Below, one piece after another: positions 25,448-35,800 of a stretch of 64,000 nucleotides of DNA. This DNA is from Clostridium rectalis (lineage in GTDB: Bacteria > Bacillota > Clostridia > Clostridiales > Clostridiaceae). The notes under the pieces were generated by a model. The model did not search any database and was not told the DNA's origin. It saw nothing but the letters and a program-made list of their open reading frames with translations. A program made the translations under genes and the position numbers. The stretch spans positions 62,001 through 126,000 of the forward strand of contig NZ_UYZZ01000008.1 in assembly GCF_900626095.1 (NCBI RefSeq). Direction: 5' to 3'. Numbering within the stretch: position 1 is the stretch's first letter; every line of letters begins with the position of its first letter.

Positions 25448-25684
25448 TATTTTTTAACTACACTTTAACCTTATTAATAAAAAATATATGCTATTTGATA
25501 ACATAAAAGCCTTAATCTATAACCTTACTAATAAAAATATAAATAATACATTTAATTATACTACAGTAATATACTATTATAATTTTTGAAGTGAATATAA
25601 AGTTTACACAGGGTAATATTTGTATTAATTCAAAAGTACAAAGATTACAGTATTAATTTAAATAACCACTTATTTTATATTTTT

Positions 25685-26617
25685 TTATTTACTTATAGTA
25701 TTTATAACTTTATTTATAAACTCTTGTGCTATAGGTGATACATTATAATTTTTTCTTTTAATCCAACCAATTTCAAAATTAAATCCTGGAGACTTAATAG
25801 GTATAGCACGTATTTTTTCATATGCTTCTTTATCCTTATAGGCTAATTCATTATTAGAGCAGATACTAAATGCATTAGTTTTATATAGAAAATCATACAA
25901 AGATGCCCTATTTGAAACATATATTTTACTACTGCATGCTAATTGAGTAATATCCCTTATTTTAGACATTTCATTAGAAGAACTATAAAAAATATCACCA
26001 TAGGACGCAATAAATGGGTATGATGAAATCTCTTTAAGTAAAATACTATGGAGATCTTTATAAAAAAAAGGATTTAGCTTGCTTACAATTACATAAGGCG
26101 GTTCCACCGAAAGAGCATTATACTCTAGTTGTTTAACCTTTAAAATTCTTTTCATAGACTTGAGATTTAACGATGTATTTATAACTATGCCTATTTCGGA
26201 TTTTTGATTAAATACGTCCTCAATAACTTCCATTGTACTTCCTTCATTATGAGAAAAATAAATATTTTCTTTCTCATATTTTATATATATATCAATAAAA
26301 ATATTATAAACAAATTTTAACGTTACCGTAGAAAGAGAAAAAATTCTTCTTTCTTCATTAACAACATTTTTACAAATGTCTTCTAACTGCAAAAATTGAT
26401 TATAAACAGGTTTGGAATAAGTTAAAAACTGTTGTCCAAATTCAGTAAGTTCAATCCCTTTTGTAGTTCTAAAAAATAAAGTAGCCCCTAACTCCATCTC
26501 AAGATTCTTAATAGATAAACTTAAATTTGGCTGAGAAATATAAAGATTTTTTGCCGCCTTACTTATAGAAGCTGTTTTTGCAATTTCAATTACCTGCTGG
26601 ATCTGTTTAAACTCCAT
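25685..26617 (-). CDS. LysR-family regulator
   Basis: 310 residues. N-terminal winged HTH (MEFKQIQQVIEIAKTASISK, AAKNLYISQPNLSLSIKNLE, LGATLFFRTTKGIELTEFGQ), then a substrate-binding domain with PYVIVSKLNPFFYKDL. Divergent from the gamma-glutamyl hydrolase-like gene with a 205-bp shared region, the usual layout for LysR control of the neighbour. ATG behind AAGGAGTGATTAC. The effector is unknown. Confidence 0.88.
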   Translation of the reverse strand: MEFKQIQQVIEIAKTASISKAAKNLYISQPNLSLSIKNLEMELGATLFFRTTKGIELTEFGQQFLTYSKPVYNQFLQLEDICKNVVNEERRIFSLSTVTLKFVYNIFIDIYIKYEKENIYFSHNEGSTMEVIEDVFNQKSEIGIVINTSLNLKSMKRILKVKQLEYNALSVEPPYVIVSKLNPFFYKDLHSILLKEISSYPFIASYGDIFYSSSNEMSKIRDITQLACSSKIYVSNRASLYDFLYKTNAFSICSNNELAYKDKEAYEKIRAIPIKSPGFNFEIGWIKRKNYNVSPIAQEFINKVINTISK

Positions 26618-26694
26618 GTAATCACTCCTTTAATTAGAGATCTTAATTTAAACATAATACTTTAAATATTAATACTTGTAAAAAATATATATAA

Positions 26695-26744
26695 ATAGTT
26701 TAAATAACCAATATATAATTTATATACATATCCATATAAACTAT
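26695..26744. promoter_or_regulatory. Candidate LysR binding region
   Basis: ATAGTTTA (26695-26702) and TAAACTAT (26737-26744) form a spaced inverted repeat in the divergent region between the LysR and C26 genes. Regulatory role is inferred from position only. Confidence 0.35.
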
Positions 26745-26822
26745 ATATTATCACCTATAATATATAAAATGATATACTGAAGCTAAAAAATAGCACAAAA
26801 TATTTTTAATTTAGGAGGATAT

Positions 26823-27545
26823 ATGAAACCAATTATATTAATTTCTTCTGTTTTAAACTTAAAAGATAGTAAAAATAACTATCTTCTAAATAAAAACTAT
26901 GTAGATGCAATTCGCAGTGCCGGTGGTATTCCCATACTAGCACCAGTTACAAATGATTTAAATGACATTAAATTATATGTCTCTATGTGTGACGGACTTC
27001 TATTACCTGGTGGAGAAGATGTTTCCCCCATTATATTAGAAGAAGAACCTCTCAGAGGTATTGGTTATATTAACATTGAAAGGGATAAGTTTGAATTTGA
27101 ACTTTTTAATGAATTTAGAAAACATAAAAAACCTATACTTGGAATTTGTAAGGGATGTCAAATTATCGCTTTATCTACTGGCGGTAAAATTTATCAAGAT
27201 ATCTTTATTCAACACGGAAACACTATAGAACATAGTCAGCCTGAGGAACAATTAGATGAATTATTTCATAGCGTTTCCATAGATGAAAATAGCAAGTTAT
27301 ACGAGTTATTTAATAGCAGCAAAATAAGAGTAAACTCTTGGCATCATCAAGCAATAAGTTCCATAGGCAAAAACATGAAAGTTACTGCTAAATCTATTGA
27401 TGGGATAATAGAGGCAGTAGAATCTTTAGATGGTTTAATAATGGGTATACAATGGCATCCAGAACTTTTATTTAAAAAGCATAGAAAACAACTATCCATA
27501 TATAAATATTTAATTAATCAATGTATAAAAATAAAAAAAACTTAA
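26823..27545 (+). CDS. Class I glutamine amidotransferase-like gamma-glutamyl hydrolase (PuuD-like)
   Basis: 240 residues of peptidase family C26. Nucleophile Cys in ILGICKGCQIIALSTGGKIY (about 110), catalytic His-Glu in IMGIQWHPELLFKKH near the end, and LLLPGGEDVSPIILEEEP in the first half. PuuD-type enzymes split gamma-glutamyl-GABA or related conjugates. No other putrescine genes are nearby, so the substrate is uncertain. Divergent LysR gene probably regulates it. ATG behind TTAGGAGGATAT. Confidence 0.88.
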   Translation: MKPIILISSVLNLKDSKNNYLLNKNYVDAIRSAGGIPILAPVTNDLNDIKLYVSMCDGLLLPGGEDVSPIILEEEPLRGIGYINIERDKFEFELFNEFRKHKKPILGICKGCQIIALSTGGKIYQDIFIQHGNTIEHSQPEEQLDELFHSVSIDENSKLYELFNSSKIRVNSWHHQAISSIGKNMKVTAKSIDGIIEAVESLDGLIMGIQWHPELLFKKHRKQLSIYKYLINQCIKIKKT

Positions 27546-27610
27546 ATATTAAATAAAGCTTTAAATAAAAAGTTAAAATAATTTTTATAAATATATAAAA
27601 AAATAATATG

Positions 27611-27645
27611 AATAAGGGACGGCTATATATTAACCCTCCCTTATT
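27611..27645 (+). terminator. Terminator after the C26 hydrolase gene
   Basis: AATAAGGGA / TCCCTTATT stem followed by TTTTC on the plus strand. Confidence 0.65.
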
Positions 27646-27726
27646 TTTCAATAGCTACTCTTTCAATTTCTAGACTTTTAAAAAGCCCAGAAAATATCAC
27701 TAATTATTTCTAATAAAATCTATAAT

Positions 27727-28353
27727 CTATTTACTGCTTAATGCTAGTTTAATGCCTATAAATGCAAATATACTTGCCTTTACTACACTTATATATTTAA
27801 ATACCTTTGAATTGTTTAATAATTTACTACCAAAATTTCCTGCAAAAATAGATACTACAGTAAAGATACTTACGGCTTGTATCATAAAAATTATTCCTAA
27901 AATAATCATCTGTATAGGTACAATAATAATTGCCTGTGTATCAACAAATTGAGGTAGTAAAGCTAAAAAAAATAGTGCAACCTTTGGATTTAAAATATTC
28001 ATAAACACTCCTCTTTTATAAAGTGTTAATAAATTTTCCTTATTATTACTCTTACTTAACATAAACTCTTCTTTCTCTTTTAAAGCTTTCCATGCAAGAA
28101 ATAATAAGTATAAAGCTCCTAAATATTTTAATATTTGAAATGCAATAGCGGATTTATGTAAAATTGCCGATACCCCTAATGCTGCAGCGGTAGTATGAAC
28201 TATTATTCCACTTCCTAATCCAAATGCCGTTGCTATTCCAGCTTTCTTCCCCTGAGAAATGCTTTGAGTAATTACAAATATTATATCTGGACCTGGAATA
28301 ATTGTAAGAAGCATTGCAGTAGTTATAAAATAAAACAAACTTGACCCGTCCAT
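27727..28353 (-). CDS. LysE/RhtB family amino-acid exporter
   Basis: 208 residues, six hydrophobic segments. Signature near the start: IPGPDIIFVITQSISQGKKA followed by GIATAFGLGSG; mid-protein KYLGALYLLFLAWKALKEKE and MNILNPKVALFFLALLPQFV are also typical. The family exports lysine, threonine, homoserine or similar amino acids. Monocistronic; ATG behind AAAGGGGGATTTT. Substrate unknown. Confidence 0.88.
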   Translation of the reverse strand: MDGSSLFYFITTAMLLTIIPGPDIIFVITQSISQGKKAGIATAFGLGSGIIVHTTAAALGVSAILHKSAIAFQILKYLGALYLLFLAWKALKEKEEFMLSKSNNKENLLTLYKRGVFMNILNPKVALFFLALLPQFVDTQAIIIVPIQMIILGIIFMIQAVSIFTVVSIFAGNFGSKLLNNSKVFKYISVVKASIFAFIGIKLALSSK

Positions 28354-28564
28354 AAAATCCCCCTTTCCTATACTTTAATTATATAAATTATTAGCTAAAG
28401 TTAAAGCTCTTTTATTAATATTATTAGATTTTATTCTAAAATCATATAATATTTAATAATATGTTGAGTTTATTTAGAAAATAATGGTATAATATTATTT
28501 AAGTAATTATTATGCATATTTGTAATATTTATTACATATAATTAAATTTTTTGGGGGTGTATTT

Positions 28565-29659
28565 ATGAATACAAAATTTGTATCTATTATTATGGCAATA
28601 GGATTATCTTTAAATATTGCCACTCCAGTTTTAGCTAAACCTTCATCTAAAAATACACAATCTAATATACAAAACATTGAAGAAGATAAAAGATCTTTAA
28701 AGGAAATTAAAAGGAAAAAAGAGTCCCTAGAGTTGAATATAGAAAAAATGGACAACCATATAGAAAAAATACTTAAAAATATTGATGATAATAACAAGAG
28801 AATATGCCAAACAAAAAATGATATTAAAATATCAGAAGAAAATATTAAAAAAATAGAGAAAGATATAGAAAAAGATCATGAGCTATTTAATAAGAGAATT
28901 AGAGCTATGTATGTACATGGTTTTGAAAGTTATTTTGATATAATATTAGAATCCCATAGCATAGGTGATTTAATATCAAGAGTACAGACAATAAAAAAAA
29001 TCATAGAAACAGATAAAAAAAATACCTCTTATCTCAATACCCAAAAACAAAATATTAAAAATAAAAAAGAACTTTTCAGTAAAGATCAGAATAAATTATT
29101 AACTTTAAAATCCCATAATGAAAAAAAATTAAGTGATCTTAATGCAAAAAAGCAACTACAGGAAGATTTAATTAAAGAACTTAATACTCACCAATGTACC
29201 TATGCTTCGGAAATTAGTGTATCTAATCCTTATACTGAGATAGCAATATCTGAAATACAAAACATAAAAAATACTGTACCTCAGTCCGTACCTTCAAGAG
29301 GGGCTTCAAACATATATTCAAATAGTATTGTTGCATATGCATCAAATTATATAGGAACACCATACAAATGGGGTGGAAATGGTCCTAATAACTTTGACTG
29401 CTCAGGATTTGTTAAATATGTTTATAATCACTTTGGGGTTAATCTACCAAGAACATCATCACAGCAACAATGTGTGGGTAGTGCTGTATCTAAAGAAAAT
29501 CTTAAAGCAGGTGATTTAGTTTTCTTTGGTTCCCCTGCCTATCATGTAGGTATATACGTTGGTAACAACTGTTATATACATGCACCAAGAACTGGAGATT
29601 TTGTTAAAGTATCTCCATTAACAAGAAGTGATTTTAGTGGTGGACGTAGTATAAAATAA
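28565..29659 (+). CDS. Secreted NlpC/P60 peptidoglycan endopeptidase with coiled-coil domain
   Basis: 364 residues. Signal peptide ends near PVLAKPSS (about 25); residues 35-205 are a long coiled coil (EDKRSLKEIKRKKESLELNI onward), as in CwlO/PcsB; then an NlpC/P60 domain: FDCSGFVKYVYNHFGVNLPR with catalytic Cys, YHVGIYVGNNCYIHAPRTGD with catalytic His. Such enzymes cut D-Glu-diamino acid bonds and are usually regulated through the coiled coil. Own transcription unit with a GGGGGTGTATTT Shine-Dalgarno and a terminator. Confidence 0.92.
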   Translation: MNTKFVSIIMAIGLSLNIATPVLAKPSSKNTQSNIQNIEEDKRSLKEIKRKKESLELNIEKMDNHIEKILKNIDDNNKRICQTKNDIKISEENIKKIEKDIEKDHELFNKRIRAMYVHGFESYFDIILESHSIGDLISRVQTIKKIIETDKKNTSYLNTQKQNIKNKKELFSKDQNKLLTLKSHNEKKLSDLNAKKQLQEDLIKELNTHQCTYASEISVSNPYTEIAISEIQNIKNTVPQSVPSRGASNIYSNSIVAYASNYIGTPYKWGGNGPNNFDCSGFVKYVYNHFGVNLPRTSSQQQCVGSAVSKENLKAGDLVFFGSPAYHVGIYVGNNCYIHAPRTGDFVKVSPLTRSDFSGGRSIK

Positions 29660-29673
29660 TTCTTTAATTGAAA

Positions 29674-29702
29674 AATTGGTGAAATTAAACTTATCACCAA
29701 TT
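29674..29702 (+). terminator. Terminator after the NlpC/P60 gene
   Basis: AATTGGTGA / TCACCAATT stem with an 11-base loop, followed by TTTTTAT. Confidence 0.8.
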
Positions 29703-29854
29703 TTTTTATGCCTATTTTGCCTTTAAATTTAAAACAGCTCTCTTAGATATTAATAACTAAAAGAAATATTTTATAAACTAGATATATTATTAAATTTATA
29801 ATTTATCAACTTATATATATATATTTCATAGTATATATAAGGGAGTGATGATTA

Positions 29855-30496
29855 ATGGATACCAATAATGAAAATAAATCACTTAATTGTACAAGCCCTT
29901 CTACTCTATTACAAGAAACTTCTAACCCACTATATAAAGTTCCCATATTTTTAAGCTACTCTCGACCTTTTAATGATTTACAAACAAGATTTTTAGATTC
30001 TATAATTAGTCAAACAAAGTGTAATTTATTATTTCCACGAACACTAGGCCGTTCTGATCAATATACCGAAACACCATTAACATCAATAAGAAAAATGGTA
30101 ATAAGTAGTTATGGGCTTTTAGCAGTTTCATTTCGCAGGATATTGGTAAAATATGCTGTAGCAAGACCTAATACCCCTGACGAACTAGAATTTGAAAACT
30201 TTTGGCTTACCAGTCCGTATTTACAATTGGAGCCCTCTATGGCACATCAGCAAGGCTTGCCCCTTATGCTATTAGTAGAAGATGGAGTAAATACTACTAG
30301 CAACTTCGGTGGTGCTTTAAAACAAGGTGTTGCCCCATTTAATATTGTAAGATTTAATTTAAAAGATGACGAATCTATTGAAAGTTTCTTTAATGGAGTT
30401 TTCTGGAGAGAAACCTTTGCAGATTGGGTTGGCCAAGTTAGAAGTTGTTATAATAAAGAAACACAGCCTGAATTTAAATGTAGTTGTAATTGTTAA
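29855..30496 (+). CDS. Orphan TIR-like / nucleoside-deoxyribosyltransferase-like protein
   Basis: 213 residues, cytoplasmic. Core from about 29 to 170: beta-1 VPIFLSYSRPFNDLQTRFLD, a long loop RTLGRSDQYTETPLTSIRK, strand VISSYGLLAVSFRRI, then YLQLEPSMAHQQGLPLMLLV with Glu126 in the place of the catalytic Glu of TIR NADases and of nucleoside deoxyribosyltransferases. C-terminus is Cys-rich (CSCNC). Own unit with GGGAGTGATGATTA before the ATG and a terminator. No partner effector or sensor gene adjoins. NAD- or nucleotide-acting function is inferred; defence is possible but unproven. Confidence 0.6.
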   Translation: MDTNNENKSLNCTSPSTLLQETSNPLYKVPIFLSYSRPFNDLQTRFLDSIISQTKCNLLFPRTLGRSDQYTETPLTSIRKMVISSYGLLAVSFRRILVKYAVARPNTPDELEFENFWLTSPYLQLEPSMAHQQGLPLMLLVEDGVNTTSNFGGALKQGVAPFNIVRFNLKDDESIESFFNGVFWRETFADWVGQVRSCYNKETQPEFKCSCNC

Positions 30497-30567
30497 ACAG
30501 CCTATTTTAATATAATTTTATTTATATAAATGTTTAAACTTTATAAAATGGATTGTTTTTAAGTTAT

Positions 30568-30601
30568 AGGGAGGATGAAAGATTATTTATTAATCCTCCC
30601 T
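30568..30601 (+). terminator. Terminator after the TIR-like gene
   Basis: AGGGAGGAT / ATCCTCCCT stem with a 16-base loop; a weak T-rich tail follows. Confidence 0.6.
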
Positions 30602-30627
30602 TAAAATTAAATATAGCTATTATTAAA

Positions 30628-30669
30628 AAACTAGCTTAAAATGAAAACATCTTATTACTAAGCTAGTTT
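30628..30669 (-). terminator. Terminator of the APC permease gene
   Basis: AAACTAGCTTA / TAAGCTAGTTT stem; the minus strand continues TTTAATAATAG. It lies 18 bp beyond the permease stop codon. Confidence 0.7.
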
Positions 30670-30686
30670 ATTTTTTATTTAATCCT

Positions 30687-32045
30687 TTATGCTATTTCTT
30701 TTTTGGGCATTGAATTTAAATTTTTACATTCGCCTTTTATCTTCATATATAAATAAAAGGGCACACCTGAAAGCATTAGTAAAAATCCATAAAACACAGC
30801 TTCCTCACCAGCACCATATATTGCCCACAAAGCATATATAAATCCTAAAAGAGGAATTAATGCACCCTTTAAAAATTTACTTACTGTAAAATCTTTCTCT
30901 CTTTTAGTTAATATAAGTATCTCTGCAGCTGAAGTTAGAGCATATACTGGCAAATATGATAATGTGGCAAGTAAAATCATAAAATTAAAAGCTGATAGTA
31001 GTGACTCACTATAGTTCATATAAAGCAATATATTAGTGAGTATTGCATTTATTATTAAAGAAACATATGGTGTATTATACTTAGGATGAACTTTTTTAAA
31101 TACACCTGGAAAAATCCCATCTCTAGCCACAGCATATGACATACGTGCTGTAGTTAATATCCACCCAATTATAGTACCTAATACACTTATTATAGACCCT
31201 ATTAGTAAAAATTTAATTACACCTTTACCTAAATACTGGGCCATTATATCCACAATTGGAGAAGTTTTTTGTGCTAAATCTCCCTGAGACATAGCTCCCA
31301 TAGAAAAGAAACTTATAAGCATGTAGGCAATTATGGCAATAGAAATTCCAAGTATAGTACTTAATCCTACATTTCTTTTAGGATTTTTTATTTCTTCTGC
31401 ATTCACGCTTGAACTTTCAAAACCTGTGAAAGCCCACAGAGTAGAAACTGCCGCTGCTGGTATCGTAGATACACCTTTTCCTTCTGGAAATATAGGTGTT
31501 ATAAAATCTGAATTAAAATGATAAGCTGCCACTATTATAAATATTAAAAATAGTAAAAGTTTAAATATTGTTAAAACCGTCTGAATTATTCCTGCTTTTT
31601 TTGTACCTAAAATATTTATAATAGTAAATAACCATAGTAATGCACTTGTATATAAAAATGCAATAACTCCGCTATTCTTTATGGCAGGTATTAAACTACC
31701 TGAATAACTAGCTACTGCTGTTATTATAGCAGCATTGCCAATCCAAGATGCTGTCCAATAAAGCCAAGCATTTAAAAAACCTACGAAATCTCCAAATGCT
31801 ACCTTAGAGTATTCATAAGGACCACCGGACTTAGGTATTTTTGATCCTAATTTAGCAAAGGATAGTGCTAAAAATATAGATCCTATGCCTGTAACAAACC
31901 ATGCTATCATTGTAGCTCCCGGTCCTGATTTTAAAGCAAGAGTTGATGGAAGCATAAATACACCTGAACCAATCATATTACCTGCAACTAATGCAGTGGC
32001 AACAAAAAGTCCCAATTCTTTCTTTAAATTAGTTTCTTTTTCCAT
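30687..32045 (-). CDS. APC family amino-acid permease
   Basis: 452 residues, 12 predicted membrane segments. N-terminal LVAGNMIGSGVFMLPSTLAL is the substrate-binding unwound helix 1 of the APC superfamily; TLWAFTGFESSSVNAEEIKN and PKRNVGLSTILGISIAIIAY are the next family motifs. Basic amino-acid/polyamine antiporter branch is most likely, with substrate uncertain. The Rrf2 regulator ends 70 bp upstream in the same direction and may control it. ATG behind TTGGAGGAGATAA. Confidence 0.87.
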   Translation of the reverse strand: MEKETNLKKELGLFVATALVAGNMIGSGVFMLPSTLALKSGPGATMIAWFVTGIGSIFLALSFAKLGSKIPKSGGPYEYSKVAFGDFVGFLNAWLYWTASWIGNAAIITAVASYSGSLIPAIKNSGVIAFLYTSALLWLFTIINILGTKKAGIIQTVLTIFKLLLFLIFIIVAAYHFNSDFITPIFPEGKGVSTIPAAAVSTLWAFTGFESSSVNAEEIKNPKRNVGLSTILGISIAIIAYMLISFFSMGAMSQGDLAQKTSPIVDIMAQYLGKGVIKFLLIGSIISVLGTIIGWILTTARMSYAVARDGIFPGVFKKVHPKYNTPYVSLIINAILTNILLYMNYSESLLSAFNFMILLATLSYLPVYALTSAAEILILTKREKDFTVSKFLKGALIPLLGFIYALWAIYGAGEEAVFYGFLLMLSGVPFYLYMKIKGECKNLNSMPKKEIA

Positions 32046-32115
32046 GCTATAGTTATCTCCTCCAATATACTTTTTTAATATTACCGGATAACTTTAACAT
32101 AGGACAAGATACCTG

Positions 32116-32523
32116 TCAATCATTTTTTAATTCTTCAAAATTAATTTTTTCAAGCTCCTGTATAAGAAGTTTTTGGACATTATCTAAACGCTTATGAACA
32201 GTGCATTTAAAGCTCTTGTTAACATTACAAAAAGTATCACTTTTTAAACACCTATTTATGGCTATAGGTCCATCTACAGCTTCTATAACTTCTCTTAAAT
32301 TTATGTCCTTACTTTTTTTTAAAAGTACATAGCCTCCATTTACTCCTCTAAAAGATTTAATTATTCCATCTTTTATAAGTTTTCTTAATAACTTTAACAA
32401 AAATCTTAATGGTATGCATCCTCTTTCTGCAATAGTTTTTGCATCTAACTTAGCGCCCTCTCCTTCTTTTGCGAGAATTAATACCGCTCTTATTGCATAA
32501 TCAGCCTCCTGGGTTATATTCAT
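32116..32523 (-). CDS. Rrf2-family regulator with three-cysteine Fe-S motif
   Basis: 135 residues. Winged HTH with EADYAIRAVLILAKEGEGAK, RGCIPLRFLLKLLRKLIKDG and SFRGVNGGYVLLKKSKDINL. Three cysteines at 92, 99 and 107 (CLKSDTFCNVNKSFKC) have spacing close to the IscR/NsrR Fe-S ligands, so the protein may sense iron, oxygen or NO through a cluster. No isc/suf genes adjoin. Upstream of, and possibly co-transcribed with, the APC permease; divergent from the ribonucleotide reductase gene. Confidence 0.87.
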   Translation of the reverse strand: MNITQEADYAIRAVLILAKEGEGAKLDAKTIAERGCIPLRFLLKLLRKLIKDGIIKSFRGVNGGYVLLKKSKDINLREVIEAVDGPIAINRCLKSDTFCNVNKSFKCTVHKRLDNVQKLLIQELEKINFEELKND

Positions 32524-32863
32524 ATTTTCATCACCTTAATCAATATTTTTTATTATAGTATACGTATTCAATCCTCTTTATCTTATTATCTATATAATTA
32601 AATGTCAAGTTTAATACTTTAAGTATTTATTTATTATTATTATGCAAAGAATATAAATGATAATAATAGATTTTCATATATATTTTATGTATTTCAAATT
32701 TATTTTTTTAAAATTTGTGTGATTTTTTTTATCTCTTAGTATATACTATATATTGTGTATGTATTTTTCATATACCACTATATATCCTAAAAATCAACTC
32801 TTTTATATTTACTGAAAATATTGTATACTAGAAAGGTATTGTTTTGTACAAGGAGGATTTAAT
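32524..32863. promoter_or_regulatory. Divergent AT-rich region between rrf2-type gene and nrdJ
   Basis: About 340 bases with no gene. A TATACT just upstream of the reductase ribosome binding site (about 32824) is a likely -10. I looked for a cobalamin riboswitch before this B12-dependent enzyme and for an NrdR-box pair, and recognised neither. Confidence 0.35.
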
Positions 32864-35800
32864 ATGGACTTTTTAAAAAATATAACTTCTATACATAATT
32901 TAATTAAAAGATACTATACAAAAGAATTAGAAAAAAATAAAAACCTAACAGTTTATGATTTATTTAAATGGAAAAAGGTTGATGTATTTTTAAAAGATCA
33001 TAAAACTGGGAAAGTTCTAGTGGATATGAAGGATTTAGAATTTCCAGATAATTATTCTCAAAACGCCTGTGATATTATAGCTTCCAAATATTTTAGAAAA
33101 ACAGGAATTCCAAATGAGTATGGTTATGAAAATAGCATGAAAATGGTTGCCCATAGAATGGTAAATTTTTGGACTCAGGCCTTATTAGATGAAAAAATAA
33201 TAAAATCCGAGGAGGAAAAACAAGTATTTTATGATGAAATGGTTTTTGCCCTGCTTTCTCAAATGTACGCTCCAAACTCCCCTCAGTGGTTTAATACAGG
33301 CCTTGCCCTTTCGTATAATATAAAGGGGAATAAACAGGGAAATTACTATTTCGATGAATCCTTAAATAAAGTAGTAGAAAGTATAGATAACTATTCAAAA
33401 ACTCAAGCTTCAGCTTGTTTCATATTATCAATTGAAGATAAACTTTTAGGACCTCACTCCATATCTGAGCACTATGTTACTGAAACAAAACTATTTAAAG
33501 GAGGTTCTGGCACTGGTACTAATTTTTCTTCTATAAGGGCTATAGGCGAAAAACTATCTGGAGGAGGAGTTTCTTCTGGACTTATGAGTTTTCTAAAGGG
33601 GCTTGATAGAAATGCAGGGGCTATAAAATCAGGTGGTACAACAAGACGTGCTGCTAAAATGGTTTGTCTTGATGTAGACCACCCTGAAATAATGGATTTT
33701 ATAACTTGGAAAGCTAAAGAAGAATCTAAGGTTAGAGCTTTAGGTAAAATGGGATATGATACAGATATTGATGGGGAAGCATATGAAACAGTGTCCGGTC
33801 AAAACAGTAATAATTCAATAAGGTTTTCAAATGATTTTATGAAAAAGGTTGAAAATTTATCTAATGATCCTAATGCCACAATAAATCTTTTAGGTCGTGT
33901 AGATAAAAACCTAAATAAAAAAATTAAAGTAAAAACTTTATGGGATACTTTTAATAATTCCGCTTGGCAATGTGCTGATCCAGCTCCACAGTTTTCGGAT
34001 ACTTTTAATGCATGGCACACTTGTCCTGTTGGCGAAGATGGACTATTAAATAATAAATATAATAAAATAAATTCTACAAATCCTTGTGGTGAATATGCCT
34101 TTTTAGATAATACATCTTGTAACCTTGCTTCTATAAATATATATAAATTCTACAACCACAAAGAAAAAAATATAGATCTTTTGGGATATACTCATGTTGT
34201 AGGTCTTGTACAATTAATTTTAGAATCTTCCATACATTGGGGGCAATTTCCTACTAAAGATATTGCAAGAAGAACCTATTTATTTAGAACCACCGGTCTT
34301 GGAATAAGTAATTTAGCTTCACTGCTGATGGTTATTGGATATCCATATGATTCTAAAGAAGCTAGAAATCTATCTGCTGCTTTAATAGGAATACTTACGG
34401 GTTATTCTTACTATGTATCATCTTTAATGGCAAAAGAAATCGGAACTTTCCCAAAATACAATATTAATAAAAAACATATGCTAAAAGTTATAAGAAATCA
34501 TTGCAAAGTGGCTGGAACTTTAACTGATTCACCTTATGAAGATTTAGATTATAAACCAGTGGAAGTTGATCATTGTATATTAGATAAAATAGAGTTTAAA
34601 GACATAAGTAACCTGCTTAAAGAATGCTGGCATAAAGCTTTAGAAAGCGGAGAAAAATTTGGATATAGAAATGCCCAAGTTTCCGTAATAGCTCCTACAG
34701 GTACTATATCATTTGCTATGGACTGTGGCTCTACCTCTATAGAACCATTTTTTAGTCATATAGCTTATAAAAAGCTGTCTGGCGGCGGTATGATGACGGT
34801 TATAAATCCAATTATAAAAATTGCTTTAAAGAATCTTGGTTATACCAAAAATCAAATTCTAGATATATTAGAATATGTACTACAAAAAGAAACTGTAGAA
34901 AGCAATGGTTTTAAATATGAAAAAGTAATAGATGGCAAATTAGAAGGGGCCCCACATATAAAAGATGAACATTTAGCTATATTTGATACCGCCAATAAAT
35001 GTGGCAGCGGTAAAAGATATATAGAACCACTTGGTCATGTTTATATGGTTGCAGCTATAACCCCTTTAATATCCGGAGCTATATCTAAAACAGTAAATCT
35101 TCCAAAAACTGCCTCAGTTAAAGACTTTGAAGATGTTATTAAAACCTCTTGGAAGTTAGGAATAAAGGGGATCACATTATATAGAGATGGCTCTAAAGCA
35201 AGTCAACCTTTAAATACAACTTTAAGCTCAGAAAAAGATTTAAAATTAGAGGATTTAACTTATAGTCAGCTTTTAGATAAAACCAAAGAACTTCAAAAAG
35301 GTATTACTTATTCAAAACGTGAAAAACCAATTGGAATCAGAAGAGGAACTACTCACCCTGCTCAAATTAGTGATGTTAAAATTTATACTACAGTAAATAG
35401 AAGAGAAAATGGAGAAATATCAGAAATATATATAACCACAGATAGAGAAGGTACTATAATAATGGGACTTTTAAATTCTCTTTCAAAATCTATTTCAGTT
35501 ATGCTCCAATATCATGTACCACCACAGGATATTTCAAGAATGCTGAGAGGTCAAAAATACGAGCCTTATGGATTTGTACAAAAACATCCGTATATAAAAT
35601 ATGTAACATCTATCTCAGATTTAATAAGTAAAGTAATTGATATTGAACTTGGTGATTTTTTAAGATGCCAAGTTAAACCAGAAAATTATGATAGATTTAC
35701 AAATAAACAAAGTATATTATATACATCTGATATCTTAAAAGATCAAATAGTTACAGATAAATTAGAGGAAGTAGAAAATTCAAATGAAGAAATTCATGAA

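Noticed and set aside
32524-32863. Possible cobalamin riboswitch before the B12-dependent reductase
   Set aside because: None of the conserved B12-element segments was recognised on either strand.
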